Below, piece by piece: positions 11,005-23,870 of a stretch of 64,000 nucleotides of DNA. Every line of letters begins with the position of its first letter. The first letter of the stretch is position 1. Where the stretch lies: assembly GCF_029784155.1 (NCBI RefSeq), contig NC_073692.1, positions 372,996,813 to 373,060,812 on the forward strand. Direction: 5' to 3'. The notes below the pieces were generated by a model. That model was given only the letters and a program-made list of their open reading frames with translations. It searched no databases and was not told the DNA's origin. Both the position numbers and the translations under genes were made by a program. Source of the stretch: Uranotaenia lowii (taxonomy: Eukaryota; Arthropoda; Insecta; Diptera; Culicidae).

Positions 11005-12366
11005 TTTTGTTAATTTTACAGTGAATAGCTTTTTATTTTGTAGAAATTGAAGCTACCTGTTATTTAGTCAGCTAGAAGAACCAGTCAGAAAAATTTATGT
11101 TTTCTATCTCATCCCTTATCAAAACTGTCGGATTGCACTTGATAAAACCTCTCACATTCCTTTACTTCATGGAGTGAATCATCTTCACTTTTATTCGAAT
11201 TTAAGCTCACTGTTAGATCATATAAGACTCTTTAAACGATTTAGAACATGCATTTCGGCCATAAAGTTTATTTCCAGCTGTTTTTTTGTCACCCACTTTC
11301 CTGGATTTTTCTGGATCCGGCACAAAAAAATTGTTAATGTGCAGCTGTCGAATCTTTAGTATTTTTATGAGATAAAATATTTCTACAAATCGTTGAATCA
11401 GCGCGACTACGTCATTTCAATGATTAAAACTTTCTTAAGTGACTTAAAATGAAAATTTGAAATGAAAACTTCTATGGAGGGATGTTTAATTATTTTATGT
11501 ATAATAGACAAAATTCGAGCACTATAGAGACAGTACGCAGAGCTTTGAAAATTCTTCTATTTATTTTTTGTTTTGAACGTTGATTTTTTTTACAAATTAG
11601 GGTTTTTGTTTATGTTCCCAGCAAGTCCCGGCAAAATGTTTGATACCATTAGAAAATTGATAACTTCAATAATCATATGCAAAAAAAAAACACGCGCAAA
11701 CTCGCGCGTTGTTGATATTTTTAAGTTTGAGGTTTAAAAATATTGATAGATTTTTTCCACAAAAAAGTCACCTAGGACTTCGTTTATTTTAAATCAAAGC
11801 TCAGTAAAATTAATGTTCTTTTTCGAACATTTTCAAATGTTATTTAACTTTCAAAAACATATAAAAAAATCTAGTTTTTTTTTTTAAATTTTACAACTTT
11901 TTTAACCTGGATTATCTATCATGTCATCTAAATGTTAGAAAATTTCTAATAGAAAATTATGAAAAATTACGAAAACGGTAAAAATTATTTTAAATGATCT
12001 TAAAAACGTTTGATAAGTCAAAATAAACTTTTTTATTGATTTCAAAACTAAAAAATACTTTTGGCCAACTTTTTCTTCTACGTACTCCTATGTGCTACGG
12101 TTAAATTTAAACCGTAGCTTTTATCAAAGAAAACCTGCCGGCATATCGAAATAAAAAATAGTTCTGAATTCCAATTTTCCAAATGGAAAAGCAAGAAAAT
12201 GATTTCAATACATCTAGTGGAGGTAATTTAATAAGAAAAATATATTGTACCTAGTACGCACTCTCTGGAGCCACCAAACAGGTTGCAAGGGCTCACCTTA
12301 TATTTAAACATTTTAAAATCGTTCTAGAAAATTCAGAAACGATTAATCTGGGATTGAATAAAGGAA
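11005..12366. other. AT-rich stretch, no gene
   Basis: Background DNA. It includes a short ACACGCGCAAACTCGCGCGT hairpin-like sequence near 11691 and a copy of the 14-bp motif CTCTCTGGAGCCAC at 12261-12274. No exon or element ends were seen until the TA at 12367. Confidence 0.5.
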
Positions 12367-15300
12367 ATACCGTAATCCGGGGTAAGATTGATCACTTTTT
12401 TTCAATATTTTTCGACTACGTTTTCTATTAAGGGGAATGTGGCATGTTCCATATTTTCAAAACCCGTACTGGACTCCTATGAATGTAAAACATGATTGCA
12501 GAAATTTATTTGACTACTTTAAATTTGATTCAAAAATCGATTTCGTCTTTGTTTAGAATTTGATGCTTTGGGGTAACTCTGAGTCTCTATTTTGACGAGT
12601 TTTAACTCTGTTTTAACGAGTTTTCTTGATCATTAAGAATACAAAACACTTCCATAATATTTTCAAATGCTAGTTTATCAAACTCAAATGATATTAAATT
12701 AACCCTCCAAAGCTGTTCGGGTCAATATGATCCGAAGCGCACATTTCAAACCTCTTTATCACCAGAATAACTGGGAATTTGGACAGATCTAATATGTTCT
12801 ATGAAAATATTAATCAAATTAACGACAAAAAATTGTCGTTTTTTTAAGTAAGATTTTTTTTCTACTGGAAGATCTTAGATAACGGTCAAAACTTTCATTG
12901 GACCCCAACATATCTATACATTGTCGGATAGATGGATTCTTAACAATTTCAAACATCAATGAAACACTTCTATACAGAAAAGCTGTCAGAAGTTATGAGT
13001 ATTTTGAAAATAAAATTGTTTTTACTTTCTGAACCAGTTTCTGATAACCTGCTAATACATATGACCCATTCCAAGCACCCCTCAACTGGAGAACCGATTT
13101 TTATTTTTCATTATCAAAAAATAAATTACATAGCGTTAGAAAGGTTATTTTTTGAGTGTCATTTTCCATTAAAAGATTTTCAGCTACCTTTTTTTAGAAT
13201 TTAGTATGTTAACGTAAAAATTTAGAAATTTTAGTATGAAATAAAATTGATTTTTGCAAATATTCTTTACTTATAACATAAGTTTGTCAAAAATCTAGCT
13301 ATGTCAAAAAAAATTACTGCAAAATGATGGTAGAAAAGCCATCTTTTAAGCATGATATAAGATTAATAACAGTTACTGCAAGTTTACGCTCTAGAATCGT
13401 TGATAAAGGTATCTATTTTTAAGCGTTGTGACGTCACGAAAATTCTACTGTTTTTAAATTTATGATTTACTGAAATTTCACATATTGCCGAAAATTGGAG
13501 GTCTCTTCAAACTTTTTGAGTGGAATTTAATGCAATTTTTAGATGGAAAATCGGTTTAGCAGGTTGTGAGCTGCACCCGGGTAAAGAATGCGTTGTGACG
13601 TCACGAAAATTTATTTACTTTTTTTTTTCGAAAACGTTCAAGACTTTTTACTTCAACACTATGATAGTATTTCTTCAATTCAAGTTCAACACAACAATGT
13701 GCTTCAATAAACGAATTCTATTATCAAGTTTGCAAAGAATCTAATTTTTTTTTGCATTAACTTAGTTGTTTTTGAACATTTCTAATAAAACATATAAAAC
13801 AGCGCTTAAAAACGCTTGATTCAAGAATAAACAAACTATCAAACAAATGAAATCCTCATCGATTTTGTAAAAGAATATTTGTGAATCATAAAGCACAGTT
13901 AGTTATCTGTGATTTGAATAAAAATCTTGCAATAGATAAAGTTCTTCATATATCTATGTTAGAATGAAAAACACCGCTAGTAGCTTCTATTTCTTTCTGG
14001 CATTATGTTCAAACAAAATAAGTTCCATGAAATAAATGTAATGAGATTCAAAAAATCTTTGAACATGGTAAACTTAACAGATTAACTTTTTTTAATTAAA
14101 AAATTCATAAGGTTTTCATAGAAAATTAATTAATAAAGTAATTAAATTATTTTGATTGAAAACTGCCCTTATTGAAATTTCCACCTCAAAGAATGTCACT
14201 AGAAAATCCAAATCGAACCCCGTGTTCACATAAAATCTCACAAAAGAGACTCTGAACTGAATTACAAAATTAAATAAATTCAAATGTGTAATGGCACAAG
14301 GTCTCATGCAAAATTTGGGTCAGATTATTCTAAGGGAAGGGGTTGCGCAACGCACCTGAAGTTTGTATGGAATTATGTAGATTTTGTTCGGCATGATAAA
14401 AAAAAAACGTTTTTCGTCAATAATTTAGGTCTTTATCAACCAATTTTTCTTTTAATTTGAATATTTTAAAGCTTTGATTATGACAATATTTCATCTGAGG
14501 AACGCGTTTCGATTAGAGTGATCATAAAACAGCTATAACGTTCAAAATTAGCATCGATTAACGATCATTCAGGTATTTTTTGTATTTGACCCATCAGAAG
14601 CTAATTTTTGAAACTCAAAAACCTTTTTAACTAAACCATTGTCGAAATGGGATCTTGAGATAAACTTGTTGTCATAATGAAAGTTTTGTGAATGACTATA
14701 ATTGAAACAAATCAGCCGATAGGAACTTCAGAAATTGGTGCATAACTTGGTTTGAATGTCTTTCCAAACTCAATTTTTCATAATTCTATACAAATTTTAG
14801 GCTCATTGTGCCCTCTATTTCCGTAGGCCAATCCCCAAATTTTGCACTGTACTTTGTGTTAGGCCTAGGATCTATTTAAGCTTGCAACTTATAAGATTTT
14901 TATTAGATGGCTGATTTAGGCACTCCAGTGTCGATTAACTATCTTTGAAAAGATCGAAGGCTTTGAAATTATCATTTATTTTTCCTTTCCTTCGCAATTA
15001 AAGATTAAAAAGATTCAGAATCACATTTCAACACTTTTACGAATAAATATTTCCTAGTTTTCGTTTTGTCCTAAATAATATTCATATGATCGCACAAAAA
15101 AACTTCGAATAAAATTGATGTGAGCAGTGTTGCAAACCTGCTCTTTGCACCCTTTATTGCTTATATGGGCCTTTGAGATTTAATTCCTTTTAATTTTTGG
15201 GAATAAATGGATCGATTTCATCACCAAATAACATTATTTATTAAGTTTTTAAGCATTTTAAGTAAATCAAGCGTTCATTTTTAGATTATACTTTGATTTA

Positions 15301-15536
15301 TTTCATGTAGCCATGGCCGTAGGAAACCCCCCCCATGAGGGTCCAAAAAAGCAAGCGAGCTATTCTACTCTACACTCAAAATTTTAAATTCATTATCAAA
15401 TTATGATAATAGAGCAAAGATATTCAAGAGTAACTATCTGAACTGAAAACTAATACCAAAACGTCAGAAACCCATTTCAAGTTCAAAATTCTGCTACAGT
15501 TTTTCAAAATTTTCTCACTTGTTCATAGAGGTTGTT

Positions 15537-15955
15537 AGATTTTTTTCAGCACGTATCCGGGCCGGACAAATCCGGACTTTTTTTTACATAAAAACCTGGC
15601 AAAATCCGAGTATTTGATTTCATATATGTCGACCGATTTGGTAAAACCGGTCGATTTTGGTTAAAACCTAGGAATTGCTCATCAAAAATCTATTAAAAAA
15701 AACTTTAAAAAACCTTTCATGAACATTTTTTGTAACTTGCTGTAAAAAATTTGGACGTATAAATAAAAAACAAATTACAACACAATTTGTTTATTTTTAA
15801 GTTTGATGTAAGAATGAGAATGAGAACAAACTCAGGCAAAATTCGGGCTTTTCCAATGAAATCTGGGCAACCGGGTCGGACCGAACTTTTACAAAAAAAT
15901 TTGTTAGATATCCGGGCCAATCCGTTTAAAACCAGGCAAGTTGGCAACCTTATCA
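15537..15955. repeat. Insert of a dispersed repeat (rich in TCCGG and CCTGGCAAAATCCG)
   Basis: This segment, absent from the related copy at 26.7-27.5 kb, includes GGACAAATCCGGAC, AAAACCTGGCAAAATCC and TTGGCAACCTT. The same phrases appear near 24485-24600, 28490-28625 and 52850. It is probably an internal repeat family that inserted into the hAT element; its exact ends are not resolved. Confidence 0.5.
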
Positions 15956-16074
15956 TAGAAATTCAGTTCTGAATTATAAATTTAAAATTAAACCTATTTT
16001 GGAGGTTCTGGTTCCATATTCCTTTAACCAAAATTGTATTTCTACATATTTTCGTATTTCTGATTTTGTATCAA

Positions 16075-16328
16075 GTGTAAACCTACGAAATAGTTTTATT
16101 CTGAGTCTCAAGGCCAATGGAGACTGGGTGCTACATGCACTTCCCTATGTCGAATATGCTAGCTAGTCGAGTCTGTAGTCCGTATGCTAAGTCATCGTAT
16201 GGGCTACCATCACTCTCTCAATTTGCTCGGGCAGTCAGTCGTTGTCATAGTGTCCAGTGGTAGAGAGGTGATTGGAAAAGGCCGGGGCTCGGCTAGTTTT
16301 TCTAGTGGTTCGAGCTCCACACAAGTTA
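16075..16328 (+). mobile_element. tRNA-derived SINE-like insert inside the hAT element
   Basis: About 250 bp is absent from the related hAT copy, where the flanks join directly (TTTTAGGATTCTTG at about 26954). It is GC-richer than its surroundings. The right half (16245-16322) has an A-box-like TAGTGTCCAGTGGTAGAG and, about 50 bp later, a B-box-like GTGGTTCGAGCTCC. A short CAAGT occurs on both sides (near 16073 and 16322) and may be the target duplication. No clear cloverleaf can be drawn, so it is a SINE or tRNA-related relic. Confidence 0.5.
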
Positions 16329-19272
16329 AGGATTCTTGATTTTCAGTTCGAATAATCATAAAAAATTAAGAATGCAAAGCTGCTTTGAAATCCTTGTTCG
16401 AATTCCGTTTTGAATTTCATATCAAATTTGAATCATGTTTTTCGAAAATTAAATGCATTTTCAATATTTTAATAATTTGTTTTATATTCAAATTCGAAGT
16501 TCTTAAACTTTATTCTAGTTAACACTAAATTTAAACATTTAAAGCCTGTAAGTGGCGATCCAAAATTGAAAACCAGATTTTGATTCATCATTCGAAATTC
16601 ACATTTTAAATCAGATTCACAGAACACATTAAAAATAAATAATTGAAATAATGAATTAAGATTTAACCAGCACTACAGAATTTAAATAATAGAATCATGA
16701 ATGAGAGCTCTAGGATTTGGCTCATGAAATTCAGATTTGGAATTAAGATTCGGAAATTGTTTTTTTTTACATATTTCGGAAATCGTAAAGATATTCGTAA
16801 ACAGATTCAAAATTCAATTTTTGAATTAAGGTTAAGAATTCAAAAAAAAGATTTAGCTTGTGAATGAGTTTTTCAATCAACATAAAATTGTTGAGGAATT
16901 CAAGAGAACATAAACTAAAAAATTTGCTTCTCAGTTCAATTTCCAGATTTCAAAGTTTTTAATCAGAATAAGTTTGTACACACAACTCAGCTGAAAATCA
17001 CAAATTTGAGTTAATTTTCTAAGTTTTGATTCATGCAAAATATCCCAAATTATATTTAAAAAAATTATCCACAGGATTTTTAGTATGGAATTGATTTTTT
17101 ATGATGAATATTGCCTTTTAAAAAAAAACATGTACCTGATCTTCACCTAAAAATCTGCACAATTTTTTTATTTTTTCGGTGTATTGTTTAACATTTTTAA
17201 TATTGCAGCTATTTTAAGTCAAATTTCAAACTAAAATCAAAAATTTAGTTCAAGTTTGTATCAAGCAAATTGGATTCGAAAAATTTTTATCTCTTACTAT
17301 TTTTTTTTGTAAAATTTTGTTTATTTTCATCAAAGGTTAGAATCTTGGAATTTGCAAAAGAGTTTACAAGATTGGGCTTGTTTGATTTGAGTATAGAATA
17401 AGTTTTTAAAAGAAATTGAAGGCTACCCCAAAAAGAACTTATTTTATGCTCAAATGAAATAACTTTGATCTAACAGACTTTTAAACAAATTCAAAACTTT
17501 TAACTATCGATGACAGCAAATTTCATATTTTGTTCCCAGAGGTTTCATTAATCAAATTTAACTCACCCTTTAGGCTAAGAACCACTTTTCTAAAGTGTCC
17601 TTTTTAAGGTTTTATTAATGACACTTTACCATCCTTGTGGCATTCGTGTCTTCTGTTAAGTTACAATCTCATACGAAAAGTATTAATGAGTACTTTAAAA
17701 TGAATAATCATATAGTTACAAACTAAATTTGTTTAAATTTTTTTTTTATTTCGTGTGTTTTTAGATAAAAAAATCGTAGGTAAAAATTAGTCACCAAAAC
17801 CCCCCCCCATGAGTCGGTTCTTCCTACGGCCCTGCATGTAGCTAACCATAAAATTTCGTGACGTCACAACGCTTTGCAAAACCCTGCTTTAAAAAAATCG
17901 TGACGTCACGAAACTGAATCGCTCTAAAATAAATTGAAATCAAAATTTGAAAAAATCGAAAACAGCGATTTGTTGGTTGTAATGAATCGATACTTTCCTG
18001 AAATTTTCATAAAATTTGATCAAATAGAAGAGCAGAAAATTGCGGCGTTGTAAAAAAAACTGAAAAGTGGGAAAAGAGGCGCGTTGTGACGTCACGATTC
18101 CTTTTGCTTATATTTTGTTAACTATTTATTCTATATAAATACTTTTGGTTTCAAATTGTAGAGAATTAAATTTTGACCTTATAATGTACAATTTTTAACA
18201 ATGTGCGACGTGCGATATGGCCTGTAAAACTTACATACAATATACCAAAAAACTGTTTTGCAAACGTTGTGACGTCACGCTGGAATGGGTCATATCGACT
18301 TTAATTTGAAATGTTAAGAAGAAATTACCTACACAATGAATATCATCAAAATCGGTTAACATTTAAAGCCAGGAGAACGAAATCAAACTACACCTCAAAT
18401 TTCCCCGAAACAGATATTTTGCGAACGGCTTTGGAAGGTTAATTATCAACTCTTCAAATTTGAACACAACACTTTCGGTGACTCAAAGATATTATATTTG
18501 TAAAATTTGGTCCACTGATTTATGAGATTAAAAATGTTGAATTTCGGTGTTTCTTTGTTTAGATTTCTTCGTGGTAAAAAAAAACAACATCGTGGTCCTT
18601 AATGTGATAAGGCCGAACAACAATTAAAATCAAAAGATGGACAATGATGCTGCATAAATTAAGGGGCTCAATTTTCTAACATTACTTATAAAATTTTAAC
18701 TACAAAAAAACGAAATTTTGCCTTCATTCTCTAGGCCCTTGCAGGATTCCCCTTTATATTTTTTTTTTTCAAACTTTACCATTTCATATGGTTTCTAGCC
18801 TTTTGTCCTAGACTGGCTTACTCTTGGAAAATGTCCCTATTTTTTTTAATATCAAAAATATACCTTAAAATACAACAAAAACTACACCAAAACTATACAT
18901 TTACTAGGGAAAAAACACACATAAATCAATCAGGAAGCTTCTAAACGCATTGATTTGATGGGTGTTTGTTTGAGAGCCTTCGAAAAAATAGATATTTCAA
19001 GATTTTGAAATTAGATTTTTACTCACATTTGAAATTTTCAAAAACCAAACCATGTTTTTCCCAATTTGAAACTCAACTAATAAGTTTTTAAACGTAGAAA
19101 AAAGTTTTGAGATATTTCAACCTTAGACTTAGTCATTGATGATTATGAGGGAAAATTTCATATCAATCAAAATTACCTGGGTGATCAATGTTACCCAGCT
19201 TTACGGTACAACTATTTTTTTTTAAATGAAAACTGTATTTAAAAAAAACCTTAATTAGATTAGGGTGCTAAT

Positions 19273-19645
19273 CAAGGTTGCCGAAATCACAGAAAACTGT
19301 ATTATTACGGAATTTCGAGCAAAATTTTTGCCACAGGTCACAGAATTTTTAAAATTTTAACAGACTTCACAGATTTTCTGAATTTTGTACAGATTTCCTT
19401 AGTTATAATTTTGTATAAATTTTTATTTCTTGCTTTAATTTATGCAAATATGAAAACAAGGTTAATTTAAATAATTTTTTTTCCTATTAAAACTGTTAAA
19501 AGTTCCAGTTTGTTGATGTTTCACATGATTTCCTAATGAACTTCATGAAAAAAGCGTCACAGAAAACCGTCACAGAATTTTTGGTTCCAATAGCAGAATT
19601 CAAGATTTTTTTTATCGCAAACTTAGATTTTTTTCGGCAACCTTG
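19273..19645. mobile_element. Small MITE with 14-bp inverted termini
   Basis: CAAGGTTGCCGAAA (19273-19286) and TTTCGGCAACCTTG (19632-19645) are exact inverses. The 373-bp interior repeats CACAGAATTTTT and related phrases. No coding capacity. A target duplication is not clear. Confidence 0.65.
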
Positions 19646-19674
19646 ATGTTAATGGATGAATAGGAAATTGTAAA

Positions 19675-22165
19675 TTCACGATCGTGTTTAGAAAACCAAC
19701 CATCAACCATATAAATTGTCCAAAAAAATCTCACCTGTGCAAAATTTCAGCTAAATCGAACATGATTTAGAGGTGCCTTAAAGAGCTCAAAGTTTCGGTT
19801 TTTTGACCCCTCAAAATCACCAAAGAGGGGACCATGGGAAATCGGCAAAATTGAATTTTGAACTTTGATGCCTAGTGACTTAAAAATGCATAAAACGTCA
19901 AAATGTAGTGTTAGCTCAAAAAAAAAGTTTGAAAAAATTTAAAAATTATGTAAGGGAGGACCAAAGAAAATACGGGAAATAAAAATTTTAAATTTTATGC
20001 TGAATGACTAAGTAATGCATGAAACGTCGAGATCTGGTGTAATCTCGAAAAAAAAAAATTTGGTCCAAATTCGACTTTTTGAATCTGCGAAAATCGGCCG
20101 TTTTTCAGAAAATCGACTTAGTCGCAGAATTTTTACAAGATAACACGAGATCACGACGTTTCATGGATTTGAAGTCATTTGTCATAAAAATTAAAATTTC
20201 AGTTTTCCGGATTTCCTTTAAAACTTACGTGATTTTTAAAATTCAAAATTCGATTTTTGACAAAATAAGTTTTTGAGATAACACTAGATTTCGACGTTTT
20301 ATACATTTTTAAGTCATTTGACGTCAAAATTTAAATTATGATTTTTCAGATTTCCTTTGGTTCATTCTTTGGTGATTTTGTAGGGTGAAAAAATCCGAAA
20401 TTTCAAAATCTTTGGGGCACCCACAGTGGTTCAAATCCCCAAAAAGCCGGAAAAAGTCCATTTTTCAAGTCAGCGACAACCAAATTTTTTATGTTGAAAT
20501 CGAATCTCCAATATTCTTGGAACGTTATGATGCATTAAGAGATTTTCTAGGACCTTTTATACACCTTCTCTGAAACAAACATGAACGACAACTTTAAGGG
20601 GGGGGTAGGGTCTAACACTTTCAAAAAATCGATTTTTTTATTTTTTTATTTTCTTATTGTAAAACATTTCAAGAATGTTGTGTCAAATTTTCAAGTCAAT
20701 TGAAGAAAAACTGTAGAAATTATAGGCCTTTGTCTCCTCCTATCTAACACTGCAAGAAAGCAAGAGCAGAAACTTCAAACGCGTTTTTCTCGAAAGCACA
20801 TTTTTAAAGCCCGTGGACATCGTCATTTGAAAACTACTTATCCGATTCTTTTCAAATTTGGAACATATTTTCTACATATAAAATACCAGACCCCAACGTT
20901 TTTTTTTTTTGATTTTTTTACTTTGGGGAGATTTTACAGGTGAAAAATGGCGGATTTTTTCGTGAAAAATCGTAGTTTTTACTTCAAACAGCCACAGAAA
21001 TTTTATAAAAAAAAATTTAAGTTAAATAAAAACGTTGGGGTCCAGAAAAACATCTATTAAAAATATTTTGCTCTGATTTTTTGACTTCAGATGATTCTGC
21101 GCTGAGATACAGTGTCCACCGCAAATCTTGTTTTCTAAAAGGCATCCTCGAAAGTGCTCCGTCACCGGCTCATTTTTCAATATTTTTCTACGAAAAAATT
21201 ACTAAATGTTCTTTTAACAATGCTTTGTATAATGCAAAAAATTTGAATACATTTGTTTGAACGATAGCTCGAGAAAAAAATCGTGAAAATGGTGTTTTTT
21301 TTATACCCGTTAGACCCTACCCCCCCCTTAACACAAGAATAAAAATAGGATGTTTTATTCTCAACACAAAACAACTTAAAAAACCATATAAATCTTTAAA
21401 GATTTATAAATGTTTATACCGAAGAGATGTATTATAATCATATTCACAGTTTGAAGATAAAAAACTTCCTCAATATCATGAACTAATAAAGTTTCAAATG
21501 GTTGAAAACCCAAAATTAGATGACGGAAAATTTTCGATTTACTCTATTTATTTTTCGGAAGCAAAAATAAAGCTTGCGCTGCCGATCGCCGTGGTAAATT
21601 ATACACCGTTGGAAAGGTGAAAGCCTCATAAAAACATATCTTAAATTCAGCTGCTAGTTTTTGCTATATTTTGAATACGATGCCTTTGAGTGGAACGCTG
21701 TTTGGTTTGAAAATGCAAATTTTTAAGTATTTATACAGAGTAAACCAAGCATTGTTTGCTTAGATGCATATGCAAATTCACCGTATAACATCAGTTTTAA
21801 TATTTTTCCAACTAACCTACAGGCTCCTAAAGCCCATACTTAATTTTAACAGAAATATTCATAATTAATTGAAAAATATTCAACTTTTCAGTATAAAGCT
21901 CAACCCCCGTTTTAGCAATTATTGAAAAAATAGCAAACTTTGAAAAAAACTCATATTTATTATTTTTGTCAACTTTTCACCTATAATCTTTAACAAAATA
22001 GCTTTTTATTAATTTTTTCCCATTTTTTTTTATTTTGAACCACTGTGGCACCCCTAAATCAAGTCCGATTGAGCTGAAATTTTGCACAGGTCAGTTTTTT
22101 TGGTTAATAGATAAAATGTATATGGTCGGTTTGCGAAATTCAACATGACCCATTTGGCTGCCACC
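19675..22165. repeat. Large fold-back complex
   Basis: Outer arms near 19675-19786 and 22051-22165 are inverted copies (GCTGAAATTTTGCACAGGT on the right, its inverse on the left). A middle pair, GGGGCACCCACAGTGGTTC (20414) and GAACCACTGTGGCACCCCT (22038), is also inverted. Within the left part, 19807-20385 is an imperfect palindrome of four related blocks. Each carries an ATGCATRAAACGTC-like phrase or its inverse; two blocks face one way and two the other. A related arm occurs at 48890-48950. The TTAA element at 20598-21327 has inserted into it. No gene. Confidence 0.65.
20598..21327. mobile_element. 730-bp TTAA-flanked MITE, copy 1
   Basis: It begins GGGGGGGGTAGGGTCTAAC and ends with the exact inverse, so both G and C runs are eight long. 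It is bordered by TTAA at 20594-20597 and 21328-21331. A second copy at 62637-63380 is nearly identical through the interior, differing mainly by scattered substitutions and G/C run length. The TTAA target suggests piggyBac-type mobilisation (inference). No transposase is present. Confidence 0.85.
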
Positions 22166-22199
22166 CTAGGGTGGATATCTTTTAAAAAAATTCCTTCTT

Positions 22200-23870
22200 G
22201 ACTAAATGTGAATGCTCTTTATTGATGAGTAATTTAAAATTTTGTCTGCATCTTTCTAACAATTTATTAAGATCTAATTGTGAGAAAGGTTATTTTTTTT
22301 TCTATTCAATATTAGCAAGCTAGTTTGTCAATAACGCCAATCATGGAAGTTTCGTTTTTGCGTTTCGCTAGTTTTACTAGTCAATCGTCAAAGCTTGCAA
22401 ATAACTAGGTACAGTACCGAAGCATACGATTTTACGACCGAGAAATAGAACTAGAGGCATAGCCGCAGTTGGAAAAAAAATCCATAGCAAAGCATTTCCG
22501 GCAAATGATTTCACCCTTGGATTCTTTTTTTTTCCTGCTGCTGACTCCTTCCATTCTTGGATTGGTTGTGTGGTGGATGATCACTGAATGAGGTTCCAAA
22601 AGTGATACAGTATGGTGGGGGAGTGTCGCTCAAAAGCTCTTCTTCTGACATAAACAATTTCGCATCCTGCCTAGGCCTCCAGAATAGATTCTCTACCTTA
22701 AGCCATCATTGCCATTGCCAGAGGCCAGTTGTGTGCTTAAACAAATTAAATTTTCACTTTGCAGCAATACGGACCAAGTTCATATTCGCCAGCAATCATG
22801 GCAAAGGATTTTTTTTATAAGCCTCCCTTCATTTGATACAGTACAGTTCGATTTAATTGATTTATAAAATTTAGTCTGAAAACAATTTTTTATTCAAGAG
22901 TTCAAGCAAACTTGTGTTTAATTGTCTAAGTTATTCAAATCTTAAAATTGTTAGAAAAAAATAAAATTAAATATTAAACTGTAGCGAATTGCCATGCAGG
23001 AAAAGGCTCTTATGCCAAAACACGTTCCCGAAAGGGGTTGGAAAGAGAAGTTGGGGGAGAAAGGGATCAATGGAACCGGAATGGAGGCCATTCTAGAAGG
23101 GCCTCCACATTTTGGCCTACATATTCCGACTGACTGGGGCGTAAAGATTGCACTTCCTGGGGGCCGCCCTCTGTCGTCGTTTCGAATTTCCGATTCCATA
23201 AACCTACTACATACCTACATAACTACAAATAGGTTTGGAGAGGTTATGCTCTAACTTTATGTATGAGCTGTGCATGTTTGTTTATAGTCATGTGTCTTTT
23301 GACCCTGGCCTAGGCCTAGGAGAGAGCCAGCTGGAATTATTATTATGAACTTGTTAGATTTCGAGCAGAAACCAGGAGCTTTGATTAACAAGCTGAGCTG
23401 TTGCGTTTTTATTTCATCTGCAGAAAGTTTCTGCAAAACGAAAAAGTTTCTCAAACAATGACATCATTGTGGAAAAAAAATCTCATTAACAACATTGTTG
23501 TGTATAAAAATTGTAAAGGAACAGCCGTGTTAAAAGTGACTGAATATAATTAGAAGTTTCTCATTCTGTTACTTTTTCTCCCCATTCATTCTTTCTTGAA
23601 GATGTATGCAGATCATTAGGGTGCGTGAGACGGGCGAATAATTCATGCCAAATGTTGTTCTGTTCTGTTCGGTTTAGTACATCTGCAAGAGAGTGTTGCA
23701 AAAGCGTTAATCAACTACTGCTGCCTGGGCCTTTTTTCCGAGGTTGGTTTTGTTGTTGTTTTTTTTTATTTCTGTTTCACTTTTTCTTAAGGTTGATGAA
23801 TTACGAATGTCCAAACTCGAGAGCTGAAGCATTTATAAAAATTAATACAATAAGGAAAATTTGAACTCCT
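22200..23870. other. Low-repeat, locally GC-richer intronic or intergenic stretch
   Basis: Unlike its neighbours, this stretch shows no element termini. The part 22990-23340 is notably G+C-rich; frames run on both strands (for example 22994-23254 plus and 23199-22951 minus), but neither has splice support or a domain. It may be older unique sequence or a conserved non-coding element. I assign no function. Confidence 0.4.

Larger units (their letters stand above)
15312..17834. mobile_element. Fourth nest layer: hAT-type element with 8-bp target duplication
   Basis: Left CATGGCCGTAGGAA and right (inverse) CAGGGCCGTAGGAA form 14-bp inverted termini. CATGTAGC is duplicated exactly at 15304-15311 and 17835-17842. 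Poly-C runs lie just inside both ends. A diverged partial copy sits at 26699-27560. Against that copy, this one carries extra sequence near 15500-16010 and 16075-16328, both of which look like later inserts. The 2.5-kb body has no intact transposase frame. Confidence 0.82.
13059..18295. mobile_element. Third nest layer: element with repeated TGACGTCA sites
   Basis: Left ATATGACCCATTCCA (13059-13073) and right TGGAATGGGTCATAT (18281-18295) are exact inverses. The extra TA steps suggest a TA target. Inside, the palindrome TGACGTCA occurs at 13429, 13596, 17859, 17901, 18087 and 18270, four times in the wider context CGTTGTGACGTCACG. All six lie outside the inner hAT insertion, so they belong to this layer. 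The termini resemble those of the element at 33285-34664 (GACACATTCCAC). No transposase frame. Confidence 0.68.
12703..18438. mobile_element. Second nest layer: TTAA-flanked element with CCC termini
   Basis: The left terminus at 12703-12720 is CCCTCCAAAGCTGTTCGG. The right terminus at 18421-18438 is its inverse at 15 of 18 positions. Both are bordered by TTAA (12699-12702 and 18439-18442). TTAA target duplication with a terminal CCC run is the known habit of piggyBac-like elements; superfamily assignment is inference. Own sequence without inner inserts is about 0.5 kb, so it is non-autonomous. Confidence 0.68.
12369..19206. mobile_element. Outer layer of a transposon nest (TA-flanked, CCGTAA termini)
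   Basis: The left end CCGTAATCCGGGGTAAGATT continues with GATCA. The right end, read in reverse complement from 19206, is CCGTAAAGCTGGGTAACATT then GATCA. TA abuts both ends (12367-12368, 19207-19208). An internal stretch at 18770-18830 resembles, inverted, 3060-3118 of the uninterrupted copy at 2669-3617. Removing the inner layers leaves roughly 1.1 kb, close to that copy's 0.95 kb, so the two ends plausibly belong to one element split by later insertions. Confidence 0.65.

Noticed and set aside
22951..23254. Gene at the GC-rich patch
   Set aside because: Similar-length frames exist on both strands with no splice sites, domain or codon signal favouring either.
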